A stretch of DNA of 64,000 nt from Flavivirga jejuensis (GCF_030540765.1 NZ_JAUOEL010000004.1:372001-436000); one strand, 5' to 3'; positions 36,097-45,194 are shown, numbered from the stretch's first letter. Translations and numbers: made by a program. The notes: generated from the sequence alone by a model not told the origin.

Positions 36097-36307
36097 AATT
36101 TTTTATTGTGGATATCAATAATTCTCTTACATCAATTTCCAGTACTCTAGCAATTTGAAATAAAGTTTCTACTCTTGGTTGCATTTCATTCCTGCACCAT
36201 TTAGAAATAGTAGTTCTATTCATTTCTAATTGGTCAGCCAACCAATTGTTGGTTTTTCCTTTTTCAGCTAAAACAGCCTTTATACGGTTGTAAACTTCCT
36301 TGTCCAT
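36095..36307 (-). CDS. XRE-family HTH regulator
   Basis: The 70-residue protein is almost entirely a helix-turn-helix domain (NWLADQLEMNRTTISKWCRN, then QPRVETLFQIARVLEIDVREL), close to Cro/C1 and restriction-controller sizes. It precedes the Zn-ribbon gene on the same strand. It may regulate that gene and itself. The intergenic stretch 36308-36476 between it and the divergent small gene contains several TTAATGC/GCATTAA-like words, for example near 36355 and 36418, which are candidate operators. Confidence 0.85.
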   Translation of the reverse strand: MDKEVYNRIKAVLAEKGKTNNWLADQLEMNRTTISKWCRNEMQPRVETLFQIARVLEIDVRELLISTIKN

Positions 36308-36476
36308 AATGAATTAATATCATTGAAAGCCAAATGTAATGACTTCATTTTAAATGCTAATAGCATTATTTAATGCTTTATAATGTTCAATTGAATATTT
36401 TTAATATCTTTGTGATGCTTTAAAAGCATTAAATAAACCTAATAAGATTTTTTTTGAATATTTAAAACACATAGTT

Positions 36477-36680
36477 ATGAGCAAAAGATATACCAAAGCA
36501 GATTTAGAACAAATTGTTTATAAGCAATTAGAAAATCTAAATGCTATGCACGATTTATTAGGAATCATGAAATTTCAAAATGATTTGATTCACAATATCA
36601 ATCAAACGTTAAGAGAGGAAATCGGTCAATTCAAAAAACAACAGGTGATGTATCCGACAAGAAGAAAGACCAGATCGTAA
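36477..36680 (+). CDS. Small coiled-coil-like protein
   Basis: The 67-residue product (MSKRYTKADLEQIVYKQLEN start) is highly charged and heptad-like over residues 8-52, ending in a basic tail. It has its own upstream region shared with the divergent HTH gene. I do not recognise a family. Its last codons run into the tail of the 130-residue repeat family (from about 36700), so the present C-terminus may be altered by that junction. Confidence 0.45.
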   Translation: MSKRYTKADLEQIVYKQLENLNAMHDLLGIMKFQNDLIHNINQTLREEIGQFKKQQVMYPTRRKTRS

Positions 36681-36699
36681 ATCTAATGCAGTTGGAGAT

Positions 36700-36834
36700 T
36701 TAGAATAGTTAGGGTGAAGATATATAAAATTGTTATATCTTCCTGTAACGCCACTAAGCAGAGCTTAGCGGTAGCGAGGGAAACAATTAGAAAACAACTA
36801 ACTTCTTCGTTTTTGCCATAAACTTATCTTTAAT
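36700..36834 (+). repeat. Tail of the 130-residue repeat family plus right copy of the 55-base direct repeat
   Basis: Bases 36700-36780 match the 3' tails at 35370-35453 and 38755-38850 (shared CCTGTAACGCCACTAAGCAG). Directly joined at 36780-36834 is a copy of the end of the pentahaem cytochrome gene. The junction order (repeat tail, then host sequence) is the same as expected after an element inserted behind the cytochrome gene and duplicated its target. Confidence 0.7.
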
Positions 36835-37170
36835 TACGCTTTCTTTTTATAAGCGGTTTTTTTGTCGCACTAAGCAAGCTGTTAATTAATTCTCTAAATT
36901 AGATCGTATTAAAATACCATTCCTTCTTAAGGAATGGTTCTCTTGTTTTACGAAAAAAGATTTATCATTTATAAAATTGATGTTTTTGTAGGTAAATGTG
37001 TATTTTTTTTGTTAAAAAAGTATATTTTATTCAAAATAATTAATAAATATCAGTATATTTGGTAAACCAATTTGGTTGACCACTTTGGGAAACCAATTTA
37101 GTTTTTCAATTCATTTTCAGACAAAAGTTGCTAATTAATGTTATTTAATATTAATTTAAACTAAACTATT
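36835..37170 (+). promoter_or_regulatory. Control region of the alginate lyase gene
   Basis: This gap contains a terminator-like hairpin at 36916-36950 (ACCATTCC and GGAATGGT stem), a TATATTTG -7 element at 37054-37061 and three operator boxes (listed next). No gene is visible. The first 80 bases after the direct repeat show no structure that I can name. Confidence 0.6.
37059..37096. promoter_or_regulatory. Three tandem GntR-type boxes, 13-base period
   Basis: TTGGTAAACCAA (37059), TTGGTTGACCAC (37072) and TTGGGAAACCAA (37085) start exactly 13 bases apart. Each fits the TTGGTnnACCAA form bound by GntR/FadR-like regulators of uronate and alginate genes. The first box overlaps the -7 element TATATTTG, which points to repression. 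The lyase ATG is at 37171. Confidence 0.7.
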
Positions 37171-37977
37171 ATGAAAAATTTATTGAAGCTTAAAACATTT
37201 GTTTTATTGTTAATTATTATGGGGTGCTCCTTAGATGAAGGGAAAACTCCAGAGCAAAAAGAATCAGTTAACTCAGAATCGGTTAACTTAAAGTCTGAAA
37301 ACCTATCAGCAAAAACTTCTGGAGGATTCTGTGGACCTAATGTTAATTTTAAAGATTTGGTTGTGGAAACTAGTTGGATTTCTGGTAGCACAGGAAACCG
37401 AAGTACTTTTGGAGCCTGTGGTGTAGATGGTGAAAGTTGGATGGATAAATATAACGATGGAATTGTTATGATGAGATGTTTATCGGGTGACGGACATAGA
37501 ACCGAATTAAAAGAGAATACTGGAGATGAATCCTCATTAAGTACATCCAAAACTATGACATTTACAGCCAAGTATACTAATATAGCGAAATATGGTATGA
37601 GTATAGCTCAAATCCATAACAGAGGCAGTGGGATTAAAAGACCCTGGATAAGACTTTATATAGACGATGATAGATATATTAGAATTAAAGAAACCGAAAC
37701 AAACCCAACTGGTAGCAGTTCTAGTTATTCTACTTATACAGGGCCAAAATATACTTCAGGAGATGTTATATCAGTTACAGTTAAGACAGGTATAAGTGGT
37801 CAGTCTAAAGCAGAGGTGAAAGTGCAAACTAATGGAAATAGTTGGACAAAAACACTTTCTCCCAGCAGTGCGTGGAGTAGTAAGAGTAATACATATTATT
37901 TAAAAGCGGGTGTTTACTCAGAAGGTAATGATAAAACCTGTACTGTTAAATATAGTTACTTCTCAATAAATCACTAA
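37171..37977 (+). CDS. Alginate lyase, polysaccharide lyase family 7, lipoprotein
   Basis: The 268-residue protein has a lipoprotein signal (LLIIMGCS). The PL7 jelly-roll motifs are present in order: HRTELKE (the RTELRE motif), AQIHNRG (QIH, catalytic His and substrate choice) and YYLKAGVYSEGND (the YFKAGVY motif with catalytic Tyr). It cleaves alginate by beta-elimination at the cell surface. It stands alone, without a SusCD pair, behind three GntR-type boxes whose regulator is not in this window. The island position suggests transfer. Confidence 0.92.
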   Translation: MKNLLKLKTFVLLLIIMGCSLDEGKTPEQKESVNSESVNLKSENLSAKTSGGFCGPNVNFKDLVVETSWISGSTGNRSTFGACGVDGESWMDKYNDGIVMMRCLSGDGHRTELKENTGDESSLSTSKTMTFTAKYTNIAKYGMSIAQIHNRGSGIKRPWIRLYIDDDRYIRIKETETNPTGSSSSYSTYTGPKYTSGDVISVTVKTGISGQSKAEVKVQTNGNSWTKTLSPSSAWSSKSNTYYLKAGVYSEGNDKTCTVKYSYFSINH

Positions 37978-38013
37978 GATTGCCTTTGTAAGAATAAGGT
38001 CAAACAATATAAG

Positions 38014-38047
38014 AAACCATCTAACAATTTTTAGATGGTTTTTTTGT
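38014..38047 (+). terminator. Rho-independent terminator after the alginate lyase gene
   Basis: AAACCATCTAA and TTAGATGGTTT pair around a short loop and run into seven T. Confidence 0.88.
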
Positions 38048-38203
38048 CTGTAGTTAACAGTAGGGGCATCTTAAATAGGGTGAAAATTGGTTATATCCTT
38101 AACTTAACGACATTGAACGCAAGTACCTGCTAGCTTTTGGTTTTAAATACAAGCCGATTTGTTTTTGCTAATGTTCGTTTTTGTATCATATCGCTAATTT
38201 TTC

Positions 38204-38291
38204 GTCATGCTGAACTTGTTTCAGCATCTCATAAACTTTAGTATTCAAATACTTATTTATAATTGAGACCCTGAAACAAGTACAGAGTGAC
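38204..38291. repeat. GTCA-ended intergenic repeat
   Basis: The element begins GTCATGCTGAACTTGTTTCA and ends CTGAAACAAGTACAGAGTGAC, so the arms are near-complementary over about 20 bases. It is a widespread bacterial intergenic palindrome type. The rest of 37978-38378 shows no gene. Confidence 0.7.
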
Positions 38292-38378
38292 GCGCATTTT
38301 ATAATTATTAACAGACAATCAAATTTTATTAATCTTATTTTTGAAGCATCAAAATATTGTATCATCAATTCTTAGTTT

Positions 38379-38771
38379 ATGCCGTACCAAGAAGTATTTG
38401 TTCTTTTCTGGGAACAAGTAAAAGAAAGTTTTCAAGAAGGCCGTTTTGCCAAATTAACTATGGCAAAAACCATTGGTAAGCCAGACTTGAAAAATATATT
38501 TGTCAGACCATTGTCTTATAAAGGTGACTTTAAGGTTTTAGTAAAATTGCGTTACCAATCGAGAGAGACCGAAGATGAAGAAAACGAGCTTACTTTAGAT
38601 GAGGCTTTTGTGTTTTTAAAACCATACCTCAGAACATCTTTTTCATCTGTGCTTTTATTTACTACAACAAAAGATGTTACTTTTAAAATTAATAAAAAAG
38701 GAGCAGGAAGAATTACCGAGAATTCTCCAACATTTCGTGATGTTACATTACCTAAGAGTGATTTAGGATAG
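38379..38771 (+). CDS. Intact member of a local 130-residue repeat family
   Basis: The 130-residue protein (MPYQEVFVLFWEQVKESFQE start) has no motif that I recognise; the C-terminal half is beta-rich (KDVTFKINKKGAGRITE). Decayed copies of its 3' half and tail lie at 35171-35453 and 36700-36780, so the gene multiplies or is repeatedly recombined in this island. Coding status is supported by the reading frame being kept only in this copy. Function is unknown. After it, 38772-39132 shows the repeat tail (to about 38850) and then nothing that I can name. Confidence 0.55.
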   Translation: MPYQEVFVLFWEQVKESFQEGRFAKLTMAKTIGKPDLKNIFVRPLSYKGDFKVLVKLRYQSRETEDEENELTLDEAFVFLKPYLRTSFSSVLLFTTTKDVTFKINKKGAGRITENSPTFRDVTLPKSDLG

Positions 38772-39132
38772 CTAGGGCGAGAGATATTTGAAATTCTTGT
38801 TTAACCTTCCTGTACCGCAACTAAGCAGAGTTTATCAGTAGAAGGGCTTTTGTATTTCGATTTTTATCAAACTCTTTTGTTTTATCAAATTCAGTTGTAA
38901 ACCAATAGTCTACTAGACTATACCCTTTATGACAACCATAAAGAGATTGTAAAATCGAACTTTTAATTCATAAGTTTTTTTACAAAAATGTAATTAGAAA
39001 ATCAAATGTTATTTTAGTGTTAGTTTCTAAATTTCTAAAAAATGGAAATCTAATATGCTCTATAATATTGTTTATGAATACTATTCGTTCTTAATTGTTG
39101 AAGAGTATTTATCTTATTTAACATTTTGTAAA

Positions 39133-40224
39133 TCATAGAAATCTAATTTGCAAGTTGAGTTTAAAGTAAAACTCTCCATTTTCTTCATAAATAGAACCAA
39201 AACCATGTCTGTTAGAACTTGCTGTATCTAATTTGGTGTTGTTAAATAAATAATTTTCGAACTCGTTTCTGTTGTAAATATGATAACATAAAACATCTCC
39301 GTTTTCTTTTACAATTAAATATCCACCAGTTGCATCATATTGGCCAGCCCAAACTTTAGAAGGCATCATTCCCAATGCAATGTCTGTCAAAAAACGTTTA
39401 ATTTTATATTCGTAAAATTTATGTTCGTTAGAAACATCAAAATTTAGTGGGTTTTTAAAATTGATATTCTCAACTAAATAGACAACACTTGATTTTTTAC
39501 TGGAATAAAATTCATAAACAATTTCAGATAATATTTCTGGCAATCTACTATCAATAAGAACTAAATTGTTTGAAAATATTTGCCTTTCTGTTTTATAGAA
39601 TTTAAGTTCTCTATTATTTAAACAAATTGATTTTAGTCTTCCTTTTAAATCCGCAGATTCTTTTTTACCTCTTTTTACCATCATTGAGTTGATACGCTCA
39701 ATTTCTTTGTTCTCAATTATTCCGTTTATTTTAAAAATAAAATTAGTCGTCTTACCTGCATTGAGAAGAGTTGAAGGGCTTCCTAATTGTGATTTTATGC
39801 TAAAACCTAAAGTTGGTTGTTGATTTGTTCTTTGGTCGTGAACAATAATTGTAATATCTGTTTTTGAAGTTGAACTTGCTTTTAGAGAAAGACAACTAAT
39901 AGATTGCATAAATTCTTCAATCTTTGGGACTGAAAAAGTTCTTTCTTTGTTTGTTTTGATTTTTTCAAGTAAGAATTTTGCTTTTTCTTTAAATTCTGTA
40001 ATTGCAATTTTTAAAACTTCCTCTCCTCCAGAAATAAGTATGATTTCGTCTTCTATTGAATATTCAAAATCCCCATTGTTTTCTGTCCTTAAAACACGTA
40101 AAATTGGATAGACAATTCCTTCTAATTTTTCAATGTTTTTATTACCAAGAAATAATTGTTTGTCGCCAAGTAATTTGAAAAGAGTATATATTTCACTCCA
40201 TTCTCCTTTATTTCCTGTAATCAT
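39133..40224 (-). CDS. HpaII-family type II restriction endonuclease
   Basis: The 363-residue protein opens with GNKGEWSEIYTLFKLL, as in R.HpaII relatives. A PD-(D/E)xK-like core is seen in SKTDITIIVHDQ ... TLGFSIKSQLG, and the C-terminal part (HGFGSIYEENGEFYFKLNLQIRFL) matches the family end. HpaII enzymes cut CCGG; the specificity here is an inference. The start overlaps the methyltransferase stop by ATGA, so the methylase is translated first, which protects the host. GC-poor like its neighbours. Confidence 0.88.
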   Translation of the reverse strand: MITGNKGEWSEIYTLFKLLGDKQLFLGNKNIEKLEGIVYPILRVLRTENNGDFEYSIEDEIILISGGEEVLKIAITEFKEKAKFLLEKIKTNKERTFSVPKIEEFMQSISCLSLKASSTSKTDITIIVHDQRTNQQPTLGFSIKSQLGSPSTLLNAGKTTNFIFKINGIIENKEIERINSMMVKRGKKESADLKGRLKSICLNNRELKFYKTERQIFSNNLVLIDSRLPEILSEIVYEFYSSKKSSVVYLVENINFKNPLNFDVSNEHKFYEYKIKRFLTDIALGMMPSKVWAGQYDATGGYLIVKENGDVLCYHIYNRNEFENYLFNNTKLDTASSNRHGFGSIYEENGEFYFKLNLQIRFL

Positions 40225-41606
40225 AAAGTTTTAAGTTTTTCTATAATTTTTTTAGCTGTTGCTTGAATAGCTGGAATTGCAACAGAATTACCAAATTGTT
40301 TATACGCTTGAGCATCTGAAACAACAATTTTATATTCATCTGGAAAGCCTTGTAGACGAGCCCATTCTCTCGGTGTCATTTTACGAATTCCTTCTCTGTT
40401 TACTTCTCCAGTAATATGCGTTATTGGTGTGAAATCTTTTAATCTAAAGTCGTAAACTAAATTTCTTTCTCGTCCCATTCCTCCACAAACAACTGCGTTT
40501 GCAGTTCCGTTATTTGGAATAATCTCGTAGCCAAATCCATTACCTTTACTTTCGTGTCTTGCTTTGTGATTCCGTAAAGTGTTTACATAAGTTTCAGATA
40601 AATAATATTTTACCGAAACCGTTTCGGTTTCTAAAATATTTTCAAGTGTTACTTTTTTCTTAACTGGTTTGGGGTATTCAAATTCCGTAATTTCTAAATC
40701 TTTTCTGAATCCAACAATAAAAATTCGTTCTCTATTCTGAGGAACTCCAAATTCTTTTGCGTTCACTATCTGAGGTTCTGGAATAAAGTAGTTCAAATCT
40801 TCTCGTAGGACATTTAGAATTGTAGCTAAGGTTTTTCCTTTATCGTGATTTCTTAACCCTTTTACATTTTCTAAGAAAATAGCTTTGGGTTTTTTCTTTT
40901 TAATAATTTCAGCTACGTCAAAAAACAATGTTCCTCTGGTATCTTCAAATCCGCCACGCTTTCCTGCAATCGAAAATGCTTGACAAGGAAAACCAGCACA
41001 TAAAACATCAAAATTGTCTGGAATATAATCTTTGGTTGCTTTTTTTGTAATATCTCCAAAAGGAACTTCTCCAAAATTTGCTTGATATGTTTGTTTAGAA
41101 TATTTATCCCATTCACTTGTAAAGACACATTTTCCTTTCAAGTTTTGAAATGCTAATCTAAATCCACCAATTCCAGCAAAAAGGTCAATGAATTTAAATT
41201 TGGGCTTTTTCGGTGCAAGAAAAGGAATGTTTTCTTGTTGGAAAATCAAATATTGTAGAGCTTCTTCGGCTGCTAAATTTGAAATTTTTTCTTCTGGAAA
41301 TTTATATTCAAATAAGTTTTTAACGTGCTCTATTGCATCAGGTTTATAGAATTGAGAAACTCCATTTCTGTGATTATGCAAATAATGTGTAAAAGCAGCT
41401 TCTGTATCTTTTTTAGATTCTATAAGTCTGATTTTGAATTTTTTATCTTCAAAATTTTCAATCGATATTTTCTCTTTTAGAAGCACTTTTGTTTGTTTAG
41501 ATTTATAATCGCAAGTTATGAAAAAAATCTCATTCAGAGTTGGGAAGAAAACAATGTGTGCGATAGCACTCTTTGCTTTGTACGGCAAGTTTCGGGTATG
41601 AAACAT
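40221..41606 (-). CDS. DNA cytosine-5 methyltransferase with N-terminal extension
   Basis: The 461-residue protein has the Dcm motifs in order: FIDLFAGIGGFRLAF (motif I, from residue 139), FPCQAFSIAGKRGG (motif IV, catalytic C208), LENVKG (motif VI, 246-250), QNRERIFIVG (motif VIII) and a C-terminal RLQGFPD ... YKQFGNSVAIP (motifs IX-X). About 138 residues precede motif I, longer than the minimal form. It modifies the site cut by the neighbouring HpaII-like nuclease, probably CCGG. Confidence 0.95.
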   Translation of the reverse strand: MFHTRNLPYKAKSAIAHIVFFPTLNEIFFITCDYKSKQTKVLLKEKISIENFEDKKFKIRLIESKKDTEAAFTHYLHNHRNGVSQFYKPDAIEHVKNLFEYKFPEEKISNLAAEEALQYLIFQQENIPFLAPKKPKFKFIDLFAGIGGFRLAFQNLKGKCVFTSEWDKYSKQTYQANFGEVPFGDITKKATKDYIPDNFDVLCAGFPCQAFSIAGKRGGFEDTRGTLFFDVAEIIKKKKPKAIFLENVKGLRNHDKGKTLATILNVLREDLNYFIPEPQIVNAKEFGVPQNRERIFIVGFRKDLEITEFEYPKPVKKKVTLENILETETVSVKYYLSETYVNTLRNHKARHESKGNGFGYEIIPNNGTANAVVCGGMGRERNLVYDFRLKDFTPITHITGEVNREGIRKMTPREWARLQGFPDEYKIVVSDAQAYKQFGNSVAIPAIQATAKKIIEKLKTL

Positions 41607-42148
41607 AACTTATTAAGAATATAAAACCGTTTTAATGTTTTCTATTCTAACAGAATAGAAGTTCGATAAATTTTATATAAAAGTCAAGAAAAACCCTATC
41701 ATTATCAATAGTTTATAATAAAGAATTGTATCAAAGTGAGTTTACAAGGTTATTGCAAAACAACCTTGGTAGAGTAGCGTTTCGAGGTGGTTTTATCATA
41801 ACCTACTACGATATAAAATTCGTGAAGGTTAATATTTGAAGACATCTCAGAACCCTTACTATCAAATACTTTTAAAATGATACCCTCTAAAGAGTATAAT
41901 GTATGGTAAATTTTTACACGAAATAAATAAAAATTTGTTCTTGAAATTCCTTGGAGTTTTTCCTTAATCAGATAAAATAAAAGATGTTGCAAGTAAAAAT
42001 ACGTAGGTTATACCTATTGTGTTTTTCTTAGTTAAAAATATGTTTTACAGTTGGTTATGTTAAAAACCTGTTTTTTGACAGCTTTTATCATGGTTTAAAA
42101 AGAGGTTTTAACGTGGAATTCATCATGAAATAGAATTAAGACTACTTA
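41607..42148. other. Gap with a remnant of a T9SS sorting domain
   Basis: No promoter-linked gene is visible. On the minus strand 41750-41992 is an open frame whose C-terminus (NLHEFYIVVGYDKTTSKRY then STKVVLQ) resembles the end of a type A T9SS sorting domain, with the usual upstream strand (GIILKVFDSKG). There is no cargo domain, so it is probably the tail of a lost secreted protein. The rest is AT-rich with no structure that I can name. Confidence 0.45.
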
Positions 42149-42181
42149 TATATTTGCCATATAAATAAGTATTAATACTTA
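42149..42181 (+). promoter_or_regulatory. nrtA promoter with downstream palindromic operator
   Basis: TATATTTG (42149-42156) fits the -7 element. The perfect palindrome TAAGTATTAATACTTA (42166-42181) lies just after the expected start of transcription and 22 bases before the ATG, so a bound protein would block transcription. The same palindrome occurs before crp/fnr and, with one change, before the globin gene. Confidence 0.6.
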
Positions 42182-42203
42182 GAAATAATTTAAAACTATT
42201 CAT

Positions 42204-43598
42204 ATGAAATCACTAATTACTAAAACATCATTACTGTTTTCTCTAGCTTTACTGCTTTTTGCTTGTGGTGGCGGAGATAAAAAGAAAACAACAGCAGAAG
42301 CCGTTGTAGCAGAAACTTCAAAAACAAAAGCCTTAGAAATTGAAAAGCCTCAATTAACTTTTGGTTTTATCAAGTTAACAGATATGGCACCTTTAGCCAT
42401 TGCTAAAGAAAAAGGTTTTTTTGAAGATGAAGGTTTGTTTGTTTCAGTAGAAGCACAATCAAATTGGAAAAATGTATTAGACCGTGTAATTGATGGTCAG
42501 TTAGATGGTTCTCATATGTTAGCGGGACAGCCTATAGCAGCAGGAGCAGGATTTGGACGCCAAGCGGAATTAGTGACGCCTTTTTCTATGGATTTAAATG
42601 GAAATGGTATTACAGTTTCTAACGATGTTTGGTCTAAAATGAAACCAAATGTACCAAAAGGAGCAGATGGAAAACCAATACATCCTATAAAAGCAGATGC
42701 TTTAAAACCTGTTATTACTGAATACAAAAATTCTGGTAAAGCTTTTAAAATGGGGATGGTGTTTCCTGTTTCTACACATAACTACGAAATAAGATATTGG
42801 CTGGCAGCTGCAGGAATTCACCCAGGTATGTATACTGCCGAAAACGTACAAGGACAAATTGATGCTGAAGTTTTATTATCTGTAACACCACCGCCACAAA
42901 TGCCTGCAACGCTTGAAGCAGGAACTATTTATGGATACTGTGTTGGGGAGCCATGGAACCAACAAGCTGTATTTAAAGGGATTGGTGTGCCAGTTACTAC
43001 CAACTATGATATCTGGAAAAATAACCCAGAGAAAGTATTTGTAATGACTAAGAAATTTGTTGAAGAAAACCCTAATACTGCAATTGCTGTAACTAAAGCC
43101 TTAATTCGTGCAGGAAAATGGTTAGATGAACCAGGAAACAGACCCGAAGCGGTAAAAATATTATCAATGTCTCAATATGTTGGTGCTCCAGAAGAAGTGT
43201 TAGCAAACTCTATGACTGGTACTTTTGAATTTGAAAAAGGAGATAAACGTGATATGCCAGATTTTAATGTATTCTACAAGTACCATGCAACATATCCATT
43301 CTATTCTGATGGTATTTGGTTTTTAACTCAAATGCGTAGATGGGGACAAATTCCTGAAGCTAAGGCAGCAGATTGGTATCCTAACACGATTAAAGATATT
43401 TACAGACCAGATATCTGGACAAAAGCAGCTAAGCTTTTAGTAGAAGAAGGTCATATTCCAGCTGGTGATATTCCAACGACAGACGGTTATAAACCTGCAA
43501 CTGCAGATTTTATTGATGGAACATCTTATGATGCTAAAGACCCGATTGCATATATCAATAGTTTTAAAATTGGTAATAAGGATAAGGCTGTACAGTAA
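42204..43598 (+). CDS. nrtA: Nitrate-type ABC importer substrate-binding lipoprotein
   Basis: The 464-residue lipoprotein (lipobox LLFACGG) belongs to the NrtA/CmpA/NMT1 fold: [28 protein letters not shown], then [16 protein letters not shown] and a C-terminal [21 protein letters not shown]. These proteins bind nitrate, nitrite, cyanate or bicarbonate. Its neighbours are the permease and two ATPases of the same system, and the nitrate reductase genes nearby support nitrate or nitrite. It is anchored in the periplasm. Confidence 0.9.
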   Translation: MKSLITKTSLLFSLALLLFACGGGDKKKTTAEAVVAETSKTKALEIEKPQLTFGFIKLTDMAPLAIAKEKGFFEDEGLFVSVEAQSNWKNVLDRVIDGQLDGSHMLAGQPIAAGAGFGRQAELVTPFSMDLNGNGITVSNDVWSKMKPNVPKGADGKPIHPIKADALKPVITEYKNSGKAFKMGMVFPVSTHNYEIRYWLAAAGIHPGMYTAENVQGQIDAEVLLSVTPPPQMPATLEAGTIYGYCVGEPWNQQAVFKGIGVPVTTNYDIWKNNPEKVFVMTKKFVEENPNTAIAVTKALIRAGKWLDEPGNRPEAVKILSMSQYVGAPEEVLANSMTGTFEFEKGDKRDMPDFNVFYKYHATYPFYSDGIWFLTQMRRWGQIPEAKAADWYPNTIKDIYRPDIWTKAAKLLVEEGHIPAGDIPTTDGYKPATADFIDGTSYDAKDPIAYINSFKIGNKDKAVQ

Positions 43599-43649
43599 TT
43601 GCTTTTTGCCCTTTCGAACGCTATCGAAAACAAAATATATTTTGTTTGA

Positions 43650-43733
43650 AGATATCAAGCGGAGCTTGTGAGGAGGAATCTCATCACTTTTGAGATTTCT
43701 CGTCGCTCGTGCCTCGCTCTATCGAAATGACAA
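43650..43733. repeat. Intergenic repeat between nrtA and nrtB
   Basis: The segment contains AATCTCATCACTTTTGAGATT (a hairpin of 8-base arms, 43677-43697) and ends TCGAAATGAC, the terminal sequence shared with 13302-13312. It belongs to the GTCATTTCGA family and may tune expression between the binding protein and the permease. Confidence 0.6.
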
Positions 43734-43788
43734 ACCATTGAAATTCAGTTTTAAACTTTAAAATAATAAAAACTCTAAACAAGAGAAA

Positions 43789-44895
43789 ATGAAGCAAAGT
43801 ATAACATTAGGAAAAGTTACCAAATTTATGGGATTAGGTTTTTTTAGCACATTAAAAGACTTATTTACCGGGAAGCTGGAAAAGGAAGATTTTAAGAGTT
43901 TTCTACGTAAAGCAGTTGTACCGCTTGTCTCCATATTATTATTTATTGGACTGTGGCATATGGGCGCAAAAACCTTGTACAACATAGAAGCAGATTTTAA
44001 AATAGAAAAGGCATTTAACGATCAAGGGCCAGAAGCTGCCGAAGCATTACGTGCCTGTATAGCATCGGGAGCATCTAGTTGTCAGCCAAATACATTGCCA
44101 TCGCCTAGTCAGGTTTGGGATTCTTATAAGTCTTTATTGAGAGACCATAATATTATTAGCGCTGATAAAGCAGCATTTATAGAAAAAACGGCGGCTTTAA
44201 ATGAAAAGCGAATTGCCGAAGGAAAAGATGCTATTACGTATACAGGAAGACCATCATTTGTAGATCAAATATTTAGAAGTTTAAAAACGGTATTTGCTGG
44301 TTTTCTATTAGCGTTATTAATTGCTGTTCCTTTAGGTGTTTTCATTGGGTTAAGTCCAACGTTGAAGAGTGCTTTTAATTGGTTTATTCAAATTTTTAAA
44401 CCTGTATCGCCAGTTGTTTGGTACTTATTAGTTTTTATGATTGTGAAAACACTTTTAATAGATTCTAATGAAGACAGCTCTTTTACCATTTCTTTTATTA
44501 GTGTGGGACTCTGTTCTATGTGGGCCACTTTAGTTAATACGGCTATGGGAGTGTCGTCTGTAGATAAAGACTTTATAAATGTGGCTAAAGTATTAAAATT
44601 AGGAGCGTTTCAAAAAATCTTTAAAGTGGTATTACCATCGTCTTTACCATTAATTTTTACAGGATTAAAGATTACTTTATCGGTCGCATGGATGGTTTTA
44701 ATTGCTATTGAATTGTTAGCACAAAGTCCAGGTTTAGGTTTATTTGTTTGGGAAGAATTCCAGAATGGTGCCAACGATTCTAATGCAAAAATTATAGTTG
44801 CCATGTTTGTTATTGGTATTATTGGTTTTTTATTAGACCGATTGATGTTAACGATACAAAATGCGGTGTCTTTTGATAAATCTGATGCGATATAA
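43789..44895 (+). CDS. nrtB: Nitrate-type ABC importer permease
   Basis: The 368-residue permease has an N-terminal helix (KAVVPLVSILLFIGLWHM), a long polar insertion (about 65-150), then the transport core with the EAA loop VAKVLKLGAFQKIFKVVLPSSLPLIFTGLK. The insertion makes it longer than cyanobacterial NrtB (~280). It forms a membrane dimer that couples to the ATPases encoded at 45195 and 46053. Confidence 0.9.
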   Translation: MKQSITLGKVTKFMGLGFFSTLKDLFTGKLEKEDFKSFLRKAVVPLVSILLFIGLWHMGAKTLYNIEADFKIEKAFNDQGPEAAEALRACIASGASSCQPNTLPSPSQVWDSYKSLLRDHNIISADKAAFIEKTAALNEKRIAEGKDAITYTGRPSFVDQIFRSLKTVFAGFLLALLIAVPLGVFIGLSPTLKSAFNWFIQIFKPVSPVVWYLLVFMIVKTLLIDSNEDSSFTISFISVGLCSMWATLVNTAMGVSSVDKDFINVAKVLKLGAFQKIFKVVLPSSLPLIFTGLKITLSVAWMVLIAIELLAQSPGLGLFVWEEFQNGANDSNAKIIVAMFVIGIIGFLLDRLMLTIQNAVSFDKSDAI

Positions 44896-44989
44896 AAATG
44901 ATAGAAGTTTGAAGCTGGGAGATAGAAGTTATCTGGTTTACGGATGGGTAATGACTGTTTACTGAAGATTGATAATTGCGGACTAACCA

Positions 44990-45094
44990 GCGTTAGGGAT
45001 TGAACGGTTAGACTGCGCTCACCGCAGGCTAAATGTTTGAGCTCGCCGACGTAGGAGGAAGCGAGTAGTGAAAGCCCGACCCTTGTGGTAACGC
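44990..45094. repeat. Structured 105-base element with GCGTTA/TAACGC ends
   Basis: The element begins GCGTTAGGGATTGAACGG and ends CCCGACCCTTGTGGTAACGC, with GC-rich arms inside (GAGCTCGCCG; GCGCTCACCGCAGG). It is markedly richer in G+C than its surroundings. Similar sequences are common between genes in Bacteroidetes. It splits the nrt operon between permease and ATPase genes. It may be a small non-autonomous mobile sequence or a structured RNA. Confidence 0.55.
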
Positions 45095-45194
45095 CCAAAA
45101 AAAAACTGGTTTCTTTATATCTGGATTCGATTGGAAGATTTTAACGGATGAGAGTATAAGCATTTAAACAAATAACCGAATAAACATTTTTGAA

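Noticed and set aside
38186-38368. A 60-codon minus-strand frame
   Set aside because: It lies across the GTCA-ended intergenic repeat and has no recognisable protein features.
44610-45098. A 162-codon minus-strand frame over the end of nrtB
   Set aside because: It is antisense to a well-supported permease gene and the structured repeat; no family match.
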